Counted from the first letter of the stretch, positions 21,601 through 29,743 are shown. The stretch: DNA of 64,000 bases from Aquiflexum balticum DSM 16537 (GCF_900176595.1 NZ_LT838813.1:5784001-5848000); one strand, 5' to 3'. Numbers and translations are program-made. The notes: generated by a model not told the origin, from the sequence alone.

Positions 21601-23294
21601 TCAGCATTGTATCCTGGGTCAAACCAACAAGTGTGGGCAGGAACACCATCATTTCCAAAGCTGACAGAAACGGCTTCGAACTGTGGCTTGACCAGAACGG
21701 ACAGATCGAGTTCAGACTCAACCGCGGAAACAACGGGGCGGCATACAGGCTTTTGTCAAACTACAACTACACAGGGGATGTGGGAGAATGGATCCATGTG
21801 GCGGCAACCTTTGACGGAACCACCAGCAGGATATTCATCAACGGCATTGAGGACATTTCAGCCACCTATGCACCGTTCACCATAGGTACCGCTTCAGGCG
21901 ATCTCACCATCGGGTCACTGGGAACCGTACAGCGCTTCAACGGTGCCATTGATGACCTCAGGCTCTACGGCAGGGCATTGGACGGATCGGAAATCTTTGG
22001 CCTATTTGCCGGAGAAATTCCGTTACCTGTTGTACCGCAGCTTCTTGCCCCTGCCGACGGAAATGCCTCGGTCATTGCTCCTGAAGTACAACTGGCCTGG
22101 CTGACCTCAGACTTCGCTGCCGGATACCAGGTACAGCTGGCCACTGACATTGGGTTTGGAAGTATGGTTGCAGATGTGGACAACGGCCCGGATATTATCT
22201 TTAATGCCACAGGACTGCTGCCTGAAACCGCCTATTTCTGGCGCGTAAGGGCCTACAACGGTGAGGGCAGTTCGGATTGGTCCGAAACCCGCAGCTTTGC
22301 CACCGTAGCGGACGGTCAAGTGCCGGATGGTCCGGTGGGCCACTGGAAGATGGACGAGGGATCCGGCAATGTACTCATTGACCATTCGGGCAACGGGAAC
22401 AATGCGACCATTCAGAATACGGCCAATGTATTCTGGGAACCGGGAATAATCGGACTGGCCGTCAACTTCAACAGCTGGTCGGGAAGATACGGAGTGGCGC
22501 CCCACAGCCAATCGCTGGAAATAGCAGAGGCCCTCAGCATTGTATCCTGGGTCAAACCAAGAAGTGTGGGCAGGAACACCATCATTTCCAAAGCTGACGG
22601 AAACGGCTTCGAACTGTGGCTTGACCAGAACGGACAGATCGAGTTCAGACTCAACCGCGGGAACAACGGGGCGGCATACAGGCTTTTGTCCAACTACAAC
22701 TACACAGGGGATGTGGGAGAATGGATCCATGTGGCGGCAACCTTCGACGGAACCACCAGCAGGATATTCATCAACGGTATTGAGGATATATCAGCCACCT
22801 ATTCACCGTTTACCATAGGTACCGCTTCAGGCGATCTCACCATCGGCGCACTGGGAACCATACAGCGCTTCAACGGGGCCATCGACGACCTCAGGCTTTA
22901 CGGAAGGGCACTGGACATTTCGGAAATAACGGATCTTTATACCAATGCGTCCAATATTGCCAGAAAATCAGCAGGTTCGGTCAAAGGACAAATCAATGAT
23001 GAAGCACAGTTGTCGATAGAAGATCCTGAAAATGATGCAATGTTCGGCTTCAAGATCTATCCGAACCCTGTCGAGGACCGACTCCATATTCATCTGAACA
23101 GCAGAGAGGAAATCCCGGTTGATATTGTAGTCTACGATATGATGGGCAGGCAGTATATCAACAGGTCAGCAGTACCGGAAAATGGTGAGATTGTGCTCGA
23201 TCTTGCGCCGGTAAGGATGGCCGCCGGCACCTATCTGTTGATCCTGGATCAGGGACAGGGCAGGATGAAACAGGTCAAGTTTATCAAGAAATAA
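15630..23294 (+). CDS. Giant T9SS-secreted multidomain carbohydrate-binding protein (2554 aa)
   Basis: A signal peptide ends near residue 34 (FELRAQ). An equally good ATG lies two codons downstream. Domains in order: a glucose/sorbosone-dehydrogenase-like propeller (about 45-600); calcium-binding TSP3-like repeats (DYDNDGFTNQDEIDNG, 610-670); a malectin-like domain starting VFRINAGGEVLEGQ (1020-1190); a putative Ig domain (1197-1290); Kelch repeats (1291-1597); an uncharacterised FTLI domain (1708-1815); FN3 (1821-1920); LamG (1926-2125); FN3 (2130-2230); LamG (2237-2435); and a type A T9SS C-terminal signal (IYPNPVEDRLHI to the C-terminus, 2472-2554). It should be exported and attached to the cell surface, where it may bind the local EPS. 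The part after residue 1925 is visibly more GC-rich than the rest and is duplicated in the gene at 24681-28235. Confidence 0.85.
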   Translation: MNMKNLFLFQSIKILTVFVGLMLITSFELRAQSVEFDLSTLNFNGFTPPSQGTSLKFGPDNRLYLARRRGEIQIYRIENTGNNIYSVVDHEILFDVKSIPNHDDIGTPAWNGRSDRQITGIEVVGTPENPIIYVGSSDPTWGGPSGDKVLDTNSGIITKLTWNGNSWDVVDLVRGLPRSEENHSTNAVEFTIINNKPYLLVASGGFTNAGSPSTNFTWITEYALSAALLSIDLDAIESMPIQIDPSSGRQYKYDIPTLDDPSRPNLNGIYDPNHPDYDGIDVGDPWGGNDGLNMAMVVEGGPVQIFSAGYRNAYDFVVTEAGKVFITDNGPNANWGGLPENEGNPSTVTNNYLTGEPGGNSTNKSASGEHVRNQDHILLITQDIQSYQPGAFYGGHPTPIRANPGVPYSLGASFPFNPGGAGLYTKSIGDDSNWTNLSPLYTPNEIFRTQVLAPIAPGEPGFDAYAQTTLPVNWPPVPLILSNPAEADYRDPAFVNPNGPQPEFVTIWKKNSNGIDEYKASNFGGALKGALIGGRNEGFLHLVRLNPDGSLLSLEEDKWNLNGGNALGITCQGDEDIFPGTIWVATFDNRISILTPSNNPFCPLPDDPFFDPNADYDNDGFTNQDEIDNGTDYCSGASRPNDFDGDFVSDLNDLDDDGDGIWDELDPFQLGSPSDLPINNELFSDKTDELGRPFGYRGLGLTGLMNNGAPNPNWLNWLDKINEGPLPDDIYGGAAGAIQIAMTGGTANGLVNNQKKGFQFGVNVGTETGEFLVIGGLLGFQGPQMFYDIDHDGELGIQMGDGSQSNFLKLVFTKTGIMAALEIDDLPDPNPLLLPLEVEDRPLSSETVEFMFRVNPNLGTAEPQIKIGNRPIISMGTIVLSGKILEAVQDIAKPLAIGVYGSSADETKEFLSIYDYFKVYGERPFVINPLLDITRQVGSPQRQFDLNDYFDDHNFSGNLIFTLTNTNEEISAVIQNNQLILNFPENPASGTITIKAANPAGFFIEQSFDVQVIPAEQIVFRINAGGEVLEGQNDSPNWRANNVAGNYSGDGYAVNTGLVNPSDFTYANKHTSIPEYIDEITFAGIFAQERESEGEDNMIFSIPASNSIYKIRLYFGNSDAGTSNIGDRIFDLKIEEQIVQSDFDFIEVFGHQVGGMVEFQISVTDWFLNIEFIKKIGNPAVNAIEILDTTPAEPIVIINPIPDQINTVNENLAGDLLFTATGGVGTLHYSASNLPPGVDIESVNGRLYGKVDPSALPNSPYSVTLFVTDSNSPVPNQEFMTFTWTILPFDSWNILNEDQNYSARHENAFVQAGEAFYLMGGRGNENSRTIDIYNYQQDSWNSLVNIAPKQFNHFQATEYKGYIWVIGAFETNNFPNEEPASHVWIFDPVNQQYFQGPEIPADRRRGSAGLVVYNDKFYMVAGNRLGHNAQYVSYFDEFDPATGEWTILPDAPRPRDHFHATVIGTKMYVASGRQTGGITTFGPVIREVDVYDFETGTWSTLPSALDIPTPRAGAVVANFQNKLFVAGGEIPGGDNTDALDITEIFDPQEQTWTTGPRLNFKRHGTQGIVSGDGLFVAAGSPIRGSGNQKNMEFFGLNNPQGTAILKSTLSGPEIIQLPGENVNVELSVLDGNQGVFIRNISFTGTDAAEFNLGEMDYSGALILPNTLFNLTINYLGTKGNPEANLLVEFGVNDELLIPIDKNTFSVESFTLINPENTLDILNLGQGSILFLDELGNQALNFRANTDPIVVGSVFLSLNGPVSLSRFDEGGAYTLLFNEGINLGIGEYTLTATPYSEPGGAGTAGTPLSINFTVIASSSNLPDIPSLTSPSNGAINQQTTVDLVWTSISNADSYRIQLASDIEFDSVIAEEPAHPTNSFTTPELTANTTYFWRVLASNVEGDSDWSETRSFTTEEESVVNPDEDLVGHWKMDEGSGNVLIDHSGNGNNATIQNTANVFWEPGIIGLAVNFNSWSGRYGVAPHSQSLEIAEALSIVSWVKPTSVGRNTIISKADRNGFELWLDQNGQIEFRLNRGNNGAAYRLLSNYNYTGDVGEWIHVAATFDGTTSRIFINGIEDISATYAPFTIGTASGDLTIGSLGTVQRFNGAIDDLRLYGRALDGSEIFGLFAGEIPLPVVPQLLAPADGNASVIAPEVQLAWLTSDFAAGYQVQLATDIGFGSMVADVDNGPDIIFNATGLLPETAYFWRVRAYNGEGSSDWSETRSFATVADGQVPDGPVGHWKMDEGSGNVLIDHSGNGNNATIQNTANVFWEPGIIGLAVNFNSWSGRYGVAPHSQSLEIAEALSIVSWVKPRSVGRNTIISKADGNGFELWLDQNGQIEFRLNRGNNGAAYRLLSNYNYTGDVGEWIHVAATFDGTTSRIFINGIEDISATYSPFTIGTASGDLTIGALGTIQRFNGAIDDLRLYGRALDISEITDLYTNASNIARKSAGSVKGQINDEAQLSIEDPENDAMFGFKIYPNPVEDRLHIHLNSREEIPVDIVVYDMMGRQYINRSAVPENGEIVLDLAPVRMAAGTYLLILDQGQGRMKQVKFIKK
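21631..23294 (+). repeat. 1664-bp duplicated LamG-FN3-LamG-CTD cassette, copy 1
   Basis: This segment matches 26572-28235 in direct orientation at a constant offset of 4941 bp up to the stop codon, so no indel separates the copies. It covers most of the first LamG, an FN3 linker, the second LamG and the T9SS signal. Inside the copy the two LamG modules are near-identical to each other at an offset of 933 bp (starts at 21405 and 22338). Base composition is more GC-rich than the DNA around it. Confidence 0.9.
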
Positions 23295-23316
23295 CAATCG
23301 AATTATAAGAAAACCA

Positions 23317-23350
23317 AAAACGGTCAGCATAATCTGCTGACCGTTTTTTT
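23317..23350 (+). terminator. Rho-independent terminator after the 2554-aa gene
   Basis: A hairpin with arms aaaacggtcagca and tgctgaccgtttt around a 5-base loop runs into a T-tract. It starts 22 bp after the stop codon and is a textbook intrinsic terminator. Confidence 0.92.
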
Positions 23351-23549
23351 TTATTTCGTTTGTAATGAACTCAATCCTTATCCAAAACCCTCTAAATGAA
23401 CCAATAACAGAAAATAATTTAAATACAGTCATTAAAATAAACCATATTGGTGAAAAATGATCAAACTAAAAATCGGAGTTTTCAGAATTAATTCGATTTT
23501 TTTGATTCCTTTTTTCTATTTCAAACATAATCTTCTTTTTTAAAGCTCA

Positions 23550-24540
23550 TTAAATAGAATTTAAGAAATCTAAAACTTTTCCTCCAAGTTGAATATGGTC
23601 ATGGTTTTCCCTAACATAGGAAACACAATCATGTGATTTTTTAATGTAATCATCAATTTGAAGGTTTTCAAGAACAATTTTCAAATCCCGTGCATCATTA
23701 TAAATATATCCTAAATTAAATTTATCAATTATCCCATCAGGATTAACTCCCTAGGTGGTTAAAATTGGGGTGCCTACTATCATACTTTCATGAAAAGTAT
23801 TGCTAAAACCTTCATATCGGGAAGTACTCAGCAAAAATTTGGCTTGATTCAAAAATTCCAAAATTTCGTTTCTTGGAATTGAACCTACAACTCAACATTT
23901 TTTAATCCTTTCAATTTGTCCAAGTAAAATTCAGTCTCTTCGTCAAGTGGCAACAACGTTTGACCAACGACTTTAACTTTTTCTAAGGGTAAGAGTAAAG
24001 CAACTTCAAATAACAACCTTAAATTCTTTTGATACCTAAAATTAGCAACCCAGGCAATATATCCCTCAAACTGAAATTTTGTTTTCAAAAAATCTTTATC
24101 TAAAACTATTGGATTAAAAACTTTTGAAATTTTTATTTTTGGAAACCTTTTCTTTAAAATCTCAAATTGAAATACATTTTGCGCCAATACTATATCAGCC
24201 ATTTTGTAGGATGCATTAATTAGTTTTTTATGATGGAAAGGATATTTTGGATTCAGGGAAAACTCGACCTCAGGATCATTGGCTACTCTGATAATATGCC
24301 TAATGCCCAACAATTTACAAATAAGCCCTACATAAAAACCTGACCAGGTGGGAATGGCTGTATAAACATAATCGGGTTTAATCCGCTTGAAAACCAAATA
24401 CATGCTTGGAAATCTGTAGGAAAACCAAACAAGCCTCTTCTTGAATCGCGAGTATTCAAATAATCGTACAGAAATAATTCGGGAAGCAATCTTGGTTCGA
24501 ATGGAAATATTGTTCCGGAATGAATTTATAGTAATTGAAG
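23550..24540 (-). pseudogene. Decayed GT4 glycosyltransferase
   Basis: The frame from 24403 to 23885 encodes 172 residues closely related to the GT4 paralogues at 12742, 46423 and 47598 (LVWFSYRFP, YIAWVANFRYQKNLRLLFE). At about 23890 a one-base deletion shifts the frame. The neighbouring frame then continues the same protein (RYEGFSNTFHESM, the E-x7-E donor motif) to a stop at 23550, but with an in-frame TAG near 23752. Similarity also extends upstream of 24403 through VWFSYRFP before fading, and no good start with the conserved GGNPxGG loop is left. The gene therefore carries at least one frameshift, one nonsense codon and a ruined 5' end. It is oriented opposite to the large genes on either side. 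Confidence 0.88.
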
Positions 24541-24680
24541 CACTGCTGACAGTTGACCTTGATAGCTAAAAGACCTAATTGGAAAAATATGATTTTATAC
24601 AAAAAATTCCATATTTTTACTATAAACATATCAAAGTATGCATAATGATCTAATCTATCAAACCATTTCTACAACTAATC

Positions 24681-27600
24681 ATGAAAAAAATTTTAAAATT
24701 ACTTGTTTTATTTACACTGTTTAGCTCATTCTCTTTCAGTACTTTAACAAAATCCAAGCAAATACCCTACTTATCAGCAAAGTCAATAGATAAAAAAAAG
24801 GATGTTATCCTAGAAAATATTTTTAAATATAATAACTCTGAAGCTGATTTTGCTTGTGAATCACAATTCCAAGAAATAAATGGTCTGGTTGTAATGGAAG
24901 CAGAAAACCTAACTTATTCATCCAGTTGGACCGTTCAAAATTCCAATGCCGGGTTTACCGGATCAGGTTATCTTGTTTGGTTAGGACCTCAATATTTCTC
25001 GGTTCCTGGTAATGGGCTGATAACCACAACTATTTTTATCAATAATCCGGGGATTTATAGATTTCAATTCCGGAGTGCTGTTGGTCGGGGGACTAGGTCT
25101 TCTGAACATAATGATACCTGGGTCAGATTTCCAAATGCCAGTGATTTTTTTGCGGAAAAAGATGGTATTAAAATTTTCCCACGAGGTAGCGGAAAAACGC
25201 CAACTGCTATGGGATCAGGGTCCGGGGGTTGGTTTAAGGCTTTCGCCAGTAACGTAAATTGGGCGTGGGGTACACAAACTAATGACAATAATGGCTTTCC
25301 AATTTTTGTCCAATTTGATTCACCAGGGGAATATATAATGGAATTATCTGCAAGGTCTTCCCATCATCAAATTGATAGAATTATTCTCCATCAAAATGCA
25401 TCACAACCAACAAGTCTGAATAATTCAGAGACAAAATGTAATCTATCCCCGCAAAATCCAATAAGTGTCACAGGAATCAATATTTCACCAACAGACTTAA
25501 GCTTATTGGTGGGAAACAACCAACAGTTTTCCGCCGCTATTTTGCCAAGTAACGCTACAAATAAAACTGTGACATGGTCTTCCTCTGATCCTGATGTTGC
25601 TTCGATCAATTCAAATGGGTTAGTTTCGGGGATTTCTGAAGGCACGGCTACTATAAGTGCTATAACTGTAGATGGCAACTTTATTGCTAATTCCACAATC
25701 ACTGTTTTTCAAAACACCCAGAATTTAAGTGTTGCAGGATTCACATTAATCAATCCAACCAATTCAACTGATATCCTTGAAATTAATGACGGTCTGCAAA
25801 TATCTCTTGATGAAGTTCAAAATCAAAATTTGAACTTCAGGGTAAATACCAATCCAAGCAGTGTTGGAAGTGTCTTCATATCCTTATCCGGACCCGTTAA
25901 TGCATCTAGAACTGATAATGGATTTGCATATACCTTATTTAACAATTCTGGAATTAATCTTACTGAAGGAAATTACACCCTAACAGCAATACCGTACACC
26001 CAGACCAATAGAGGTGGATTAGCTGGCGACTCCCTTACCCTCCAATTCTCTATTGTAGGTTCAGTTTCTGTTCCTGTATCAGGAATCTCAGTAACTCCTA
26101 CAAATACGATAATTTTAGCAGGAAATTCACAACAGATTTCAGCTATAGTTTCACCATCAAATGCAACAAATAAAACTATAGTGTGGTCTACTTCCGATGC
26201 CTCTATAGCAACAGTAAATCCAAGTGGATTGGTTTTCGGGATAGCCGCAGGATTGGCATCAATTACAGCCCGAACAGAAGATGGGGATTTTTCATCAATA
26301 TTAAGCGTCACTGTTTCAGAAAAAAATTCTAACCTGGGATTGGTCGGCCATTGGAAAATGGAAGAGGGTTCTGGCAATATATTGATTGACCATACAGGCA
26401 ACGAAAATGACGCAATCATTCAAAACACATCGGGAATTAACTGGTCGCAAGGTGTAATTGGACTGGCTGTCAACCTTACTGGTCAAAGCGGTAGGTTTGG
26501 TATTGCAACCCACAACCCATCACTCCAAATCAACGAAGCTTTAAGCATTGTCTCCTGGGTCAAACCAACAAGTGTTGGCAGGAACACCATCATCTCCAAA
26601 GCTGACGGAAACGGCTTCGAACTGTGGCTTGACCAGAACGGACAGATCGAGTTCAGACTCAACCGCGGAAACAACGGTGCGGCATACAGGCTTTTGTCCA
26701 ACTACAACTACATAGGGGATGTGGGAGAATGGATCCATGTGGCGGCAACCTTCGACGGAACCACCAGCAGGATATTCATCAACGGTATTGAGGACATTTC
26801 AGCCACCTATGCACCGTTTACCATAGGTACCGCTTCAGGCGATCTCACCATCGGCGCACTGGGAACCATACAGCGCTTCAACGGGGCCATCGACGACCTC
26901 AGGCTCTACGGCAGGGCATTGGACGGATCGGAAATATCGGGCCTCTTTGACGGAGAAATCCCGTTACCTGTTGTACCGCAGCTTCTTGCGCCTGCCGACG
27001 GAAATGCCTCGGTCATTGCCCCCGAAGTACAGCTCTCCTGGCTGACCTCAGACTTCGCTGCCGGATACCAGGTACAGCTGGCCACTGACATTGGGTTTGG
27101 AAGTATGGTTGCAGATGTGGACAACGGCCCGGATATTATCTTTAATGCCACAGGACTGCTGCCTGAAACCGCCTATTTCTGGCGCGTAAGGGCCTACAAC
27201 GGTGAGGGCAGTTCGGATTGGTCCGAAACCCGCAGCTTTGCCACCGTAGCGGACGGTCAAGTGCCGGATGGTCCGGTGGGCCACTGGAAGATGGACGAGG
27301 GATCCGGCAATGTACTCATTGACCATTCCGGCAACGGGAACAATGCTACCATTCAGAATACGGCCAACGTTTTCTGGGAACCGGGAATAATCGGACTGGC
27401 CGTCAACTTCAACAGCTGGTCGGGAAGATACGGAGTGGCGCCCCACAGCCAATCGCTGGAAATAGCAGAGGCCCTCAGCATTGTATCCTGGGTCAAACCA
27501 ACAAGTGTGGGCAGGAACACCATCATTTCCAAAGCTGACGGAAACGGCTTCGAACTGTGGCTTGACCAGAACGGACAGATCGAGTTCAGACTCAACCGCG

Positions 27601-28235
27601 GAAACAACGGGGCGGCATACAGGCTTTTGTCAAACTACAACTACACAGGGGATGTGGGAGAATGGATCCATGTGGCGGCAACCTTTGACGGAACCACCAG
27701 CAGGATATTCATAAACGGCATTGAGGACATTTCAGCCACCTATGCACCGTTTACCATAGGTAACCCATCAGGCGATCTCACCATCGGGTCACTGGGGACC
27801 ATACAGCGCTTCAACGGTGCCATTGATGACCTCAGGCTCTACGGCAGGGCATTGGACATTTCTGAAATAACGGATCTTTATACCAATGCGTCCAATATTG
27901 CCAGAAAATCAGAAGGTTCGGTCAAAGAACAAATCAATGATGAAGCACAGTTGTCGATAGAAGATCCTGAAAATGATGCAATGTTCGGCTTCAAGATCTA
28001 TCCGAACCCTGTCGAGGACCGACTCCATATTCAGCTGAACAGCAGAGAGGAAACCACAGTTGGGGTTATGGTGTACGATATGATGGGCAGGCAGTATATC
28101 AACAGGTCAGCAGTACCGGAAAATGGCGAGATTGTACTCGATCTTGCACCGGTAAGGATGGCCGCCGGCACCTACCTGTTAATCCTGGATCAGGGATATG
28201 GCAGCAAGAAACATATCAAGTTCATTAAAAAATAG
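24681..28235 (+). CDS. T9SS-secreted CBM/BIG2/LamG protein (1184 aa)
   Basis: A signal peptide (residues 1-22) precedes a CBM6-like carbohydrate-binding domain (about 70-235, starting VVMEAENLTYSSSW). Next come a BIG2 Ig-like domain (263-345), the uncharacterised FTLI domain (354-455), a second BIG2 (467-550), LamG (555-755), FN3 (760-863), LamG (867-1068) and a type A T9SS sorting signal (1102-1184). No catalytic domain is seen, so a surface adhesin or glycan-binding role is likely. From about nucleotide 26550 to the stop the gene is almost identical to the 3' end of the 2554-residue gene. Upstream of that point the first LamG aligns in the same register but is strongly diverged and AT-rich, which marks a recombination junction inside the domain. 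Confidence 0.85.
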   Translation: MKKILKLLVLFTLFSSFSFSTLTKSKQIPYLSAKSIDKKKDVILENIFKYNNSEADFACESQFQEINGLVVMEAENLTYSSSWTVQNSNAGFTGSGYLVWLGPQYFSVPGNGLITTTIFINNPGIYRFQFRSAVGRGTRSSEHNDTWVRFPNASDFFAEKDGIKIFPRGSGKTPTAMGSGSGGWFKAFASNVNWAWGTQTNDNNGFPIFVQFDSPGEYIMELSARSSHHQIDRIILHQNASQPTSLNNSETKCNLSPQNPISVTGINISPTDLSLLVGNNQQFSAAILPSNATNKTVTWSSSDPDVASINSNGLVSGISEGTATISAITVDGNFIANSTITVFQNTQNLSVAGFTLINPTNSTDILEINDGLQISLDEVQNQNLNFRVNTNPSSVGSVFISLSGPVNASRTDNGFAYTLFNNSGINLTEGNYTLTAIPYTQTNRGGLAGDSLTLQFSIVGSVSVPVSGISVTPTNTIILAGNSQQISAIVSPSNATNKTIVWSTSDASIATVNPSGLVFGIAAGLASITARTEDGDFSSILSVTVSEKNSNLGLVGHWKMEEGSGNILIDHTGNENDAIIQNTSGINWSQGVIGLAVNLTGQSGRFGIATHNPSLQINEALSIVSWVKPTSVGRNTIISKADGNGFELWLDQNGQIEFRLNRGNNGAAYRLLSNYNYIGDVGEWIHVAATFDGTTSRIFINGIEDISATYAPFTIGTASGDLTIGALGTIQRFNGAIDDLRLYGRALDGSEISGLFDGEIPLPVVPQLLAPADGNASVIAPEVQLSWLTSDFAAGYQVQLATDIGFGSMVADVDNGPDIIFNATGLLPETAYFWRVRAYNGEGSSDWSETRSFATVADGQVPDGPVGHWKMDEGSGNVLIDHSGNGNNATIQNTANVFWEPGIIGLAVNFNSWSGRYGVAPHSQSLEIAEALSIVSWVKPTSVGRNTIISKADGNGFELWLDQNGQIEFRLNRGNNGAAYRLLSNYNYTGDVGEWIHVAATFDGTTSRIFINGIEDISATYAPFTIGNPSGDLTIGSLGTIQRFNGAIDDLRLYGRALDISEITDLYTNASNIARKSEGSVKEQINDEAQLSIEDPENDAMFGFKIYPNPVEDRLHIQLNSREETTVGVMVYDMMGRQYINRSAVPENGEIVLDLAPVRMAAGTYLLILDQGYGSKKHIKFIKK
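26572..28235 (+). repeat. 1664-bp duplicated LamG-FN3-LamG-CTD cassette, copy 2
   Basis: This is the partner of 21631-23294, offset by exactly 4941 bp with no indel up to the stop codon. Scattered substitutions are present, for example in the CTD and in the NPSG variant of the second LamG. Its left edge lies within a LamG domain, where identity drops sharply at about 26550. Confidence 0.9.
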
Positions 28236-28254
28236 ATCCAGATTAGTTTAATTT

Positions 28255-28289
28255 AAAAACCTTCAAAAATTGATTTTTCGAAGGTTTTT
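28255..28289 (+). terminator. Rho-independent terminator after the 1184-aa gene
   Basis: Arms aaaaaccttc and gaaggttttt form a hairpin ending in a T-run, starting 19 bp after the stop codon. Its symmetric A and T flanks could let it act in both directions. Confidence 0.8.
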
Positions 28290-28313
28290 AAATTATTAAA
28301 TACTATTGAAAAT

Positions 28314-29734
28314 TACTGTCATCCGACAAAAACACTGCGTGTTTTTGATAATCTTGAAAAAGTACAATGGCGAGGTTTTGACACCTCGCCAAAGTTTACG
28401 ATGTTTGAAGTTACCACACCAAAAACATCATGGCCAAAAATACAAATCTTGCGGGTCAACCGGTAATTTGTCAGCTACTTTCTTTTCTTCCCCGTCAAAT
28501 TGTTGACTTCTGTGTGTCTGAGCACCTGAGTGACAGGTATTATAAGACCATGACCACATGGAAGCAACTTGTCTTTATGCTCTATGGTGTCGTCACCAAA
28601 TGTCATTCACTTAACAGTCTTTGTAAAAACCTTCTATTCCTCGAAGACCGGCTAACATATCTTGGTATAGATAAACTTCCTGCGGTCAGTACGCTCAGTG
28701 ATGCCAATATCAACCGGAACAGTACAGTGTTTGAATCGATTTATCAGCAACTTCTGGAACATTATAAAGAAGAGTTGAGCCCCGTTGAATGTAGCTTTCT
28801 GGCCGGGCAAGTGGATACAGGAAAAGTTATAATCGTTGGTTCTTCAACAATTTCGCTGTTCGTGGATGTATTCAAAGGTGCCGGACGCAATCCGATGACA
28901 GGCAAAAAGAAAGGAGGGCTTAAAATACATGCCAAAATGCCGTTGGGCGGTTTCGTGCCCGCCCTGATACATATTACAGAAGCGGCATGCAACGATAAAT
29001 CTTTTCTCGGACAGCTTGAAGCTGAAAAAGGAGCAATTTATGTCTTTGACAAAGGGTATGTCAATTATCAAAAATGGAAAGAATGGACCGAAAAAGGAGC
29101 CTATTTTGTAACCCGGCTCAATGACAATGCAGATTACCTGGTTCTGGAAGGACAGCCAAACCACATCAGTGAATATGCTGATGGAGGGGTAGTTTCCGAT
29201 CAGATAATCATGCTCAACCCAACAAAAGACCCTTTAAAGGCAAGATTGATCATTTACAAAGACCCGGTCAGCGGTAAGGTACTGGAGTTTGTATCCAATA
29301 TGTTTGACTACAGTGACAGTACAGTCATTCTGCTTTACAAATACAGATGGAACATTGAGATTCTGTTCAAACAGCTGAAACAAAACTTTGAACTGGGATA
29401 TTTTTACTCGGACAGCATGGAGGGAATCAAAACGCAGGTGTGGATAGCTCTGATAGCCAATTTGTTGTTTTCGGTAATTCACAGGCAGTGCAGAGAAGCT
29501 GAACAGTTTGTAACCATCGTAAACATGGCAGCAATAAACATGTGCTCCTACATTTCGCTGATAAAGCTTGTCAGATCAGGTAGATTATCCAGTCTGGACA
29601 GGGATCTGAAAATAGTACAATTTGAATTGTTCAGTTTAAATAAGGGGGGTCTTTTTCAAAATTCAAAAAATTCCCCTTAATTAGAGTGTCAGAAGGATTC
29701 TTTCCACGTTTTAGAATTTAGTCGGATGACAGTA
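28314..29734 (+). mobile_element. Intact IS4-family insertion sequence (1421 bp) with 9-bp target duplication
   Basis: Terminal inverted repeats tactgtcatccgac (28314-28327) and gtcggatgacagta (29721-29734) match perfectly over 14 bp. They are flanked by the direct repeat attgaaaat at 28305-28313 and 29735-29743, a 9-bp target duplication. One full-length transposase gene lies inside. Perfect ends and an exact duplication point to a recent, complete insertion into the spacer between two secreted-protein genes. Confidence 0.93.
28430..29680 (+). CDS. IS4-family transposase (416 aa)
   Basis: The protein has the DDE transposase pattern. An Asp lies in LFVDVFKGAGRN near residue 145, a second in VFDKGYVNYQKW near residue 205, and the third acidic residue is in YRWNIEILFKQLK near residue 307, which fits the Y-(2)-R-(3)-E-(6)-K signature of IS4 elements. 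An N-terminal region of about 60 residues resembles DUF4372-type leaders. It should catalyse cut-and-paste movement of the surrounding element. The frame is intact and lies between matched inverted repeats, so the enzyme may be active. A second in-frame ATG is not needed, because the start at 28430 gives a normal length. Confidence 0.92.
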   Translation: MAKNTNLAGQPVICQLLSFLPRQIVDFCVSEHLSDRYYKTMTTWKQLVFMLYGVVTKCHSLNSLCKNLLFLEDRLTYLGIDKLPAVSTLSDANINRNSTVFESIYQQLLEHYKEELSPVECSFLAGQVDTGKVIIVGSSTISLFVDVFKGAGRNPMTGKKKGGLKIHAKMPLGGFVPALIHITEAACNDKSFLGQLEAEKGAIYVFDKGYVNYQKWKEWTEKGAYFVTRLNDNADYLVLEGQPNHISEYADGGVVSDQIIMLNPTKDPLKARLIIYKDPVSGKVLEFVSNMFDYSDSTVILLYKYRWNIEILFKQLKQNFELGYFYSDSMEGIKTQVWIALIANLLFSVIHRQCREAEQFVTIVNMAAINMCSYISLIKLVRSGRLSSLDRDLKIVQFELFSLNKGGLFQNSKNSP

Positions 29735-29743
29735 ATTGAAAAT

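Noticed and set aside
22107-22730. A 207-codon open frame on the minus strand inside the LamG cassette
   Set aside because: It is antisense to a strongly supported coding region, recurs wherever the GC-rich cassette is copied, and has no recognisable domain.
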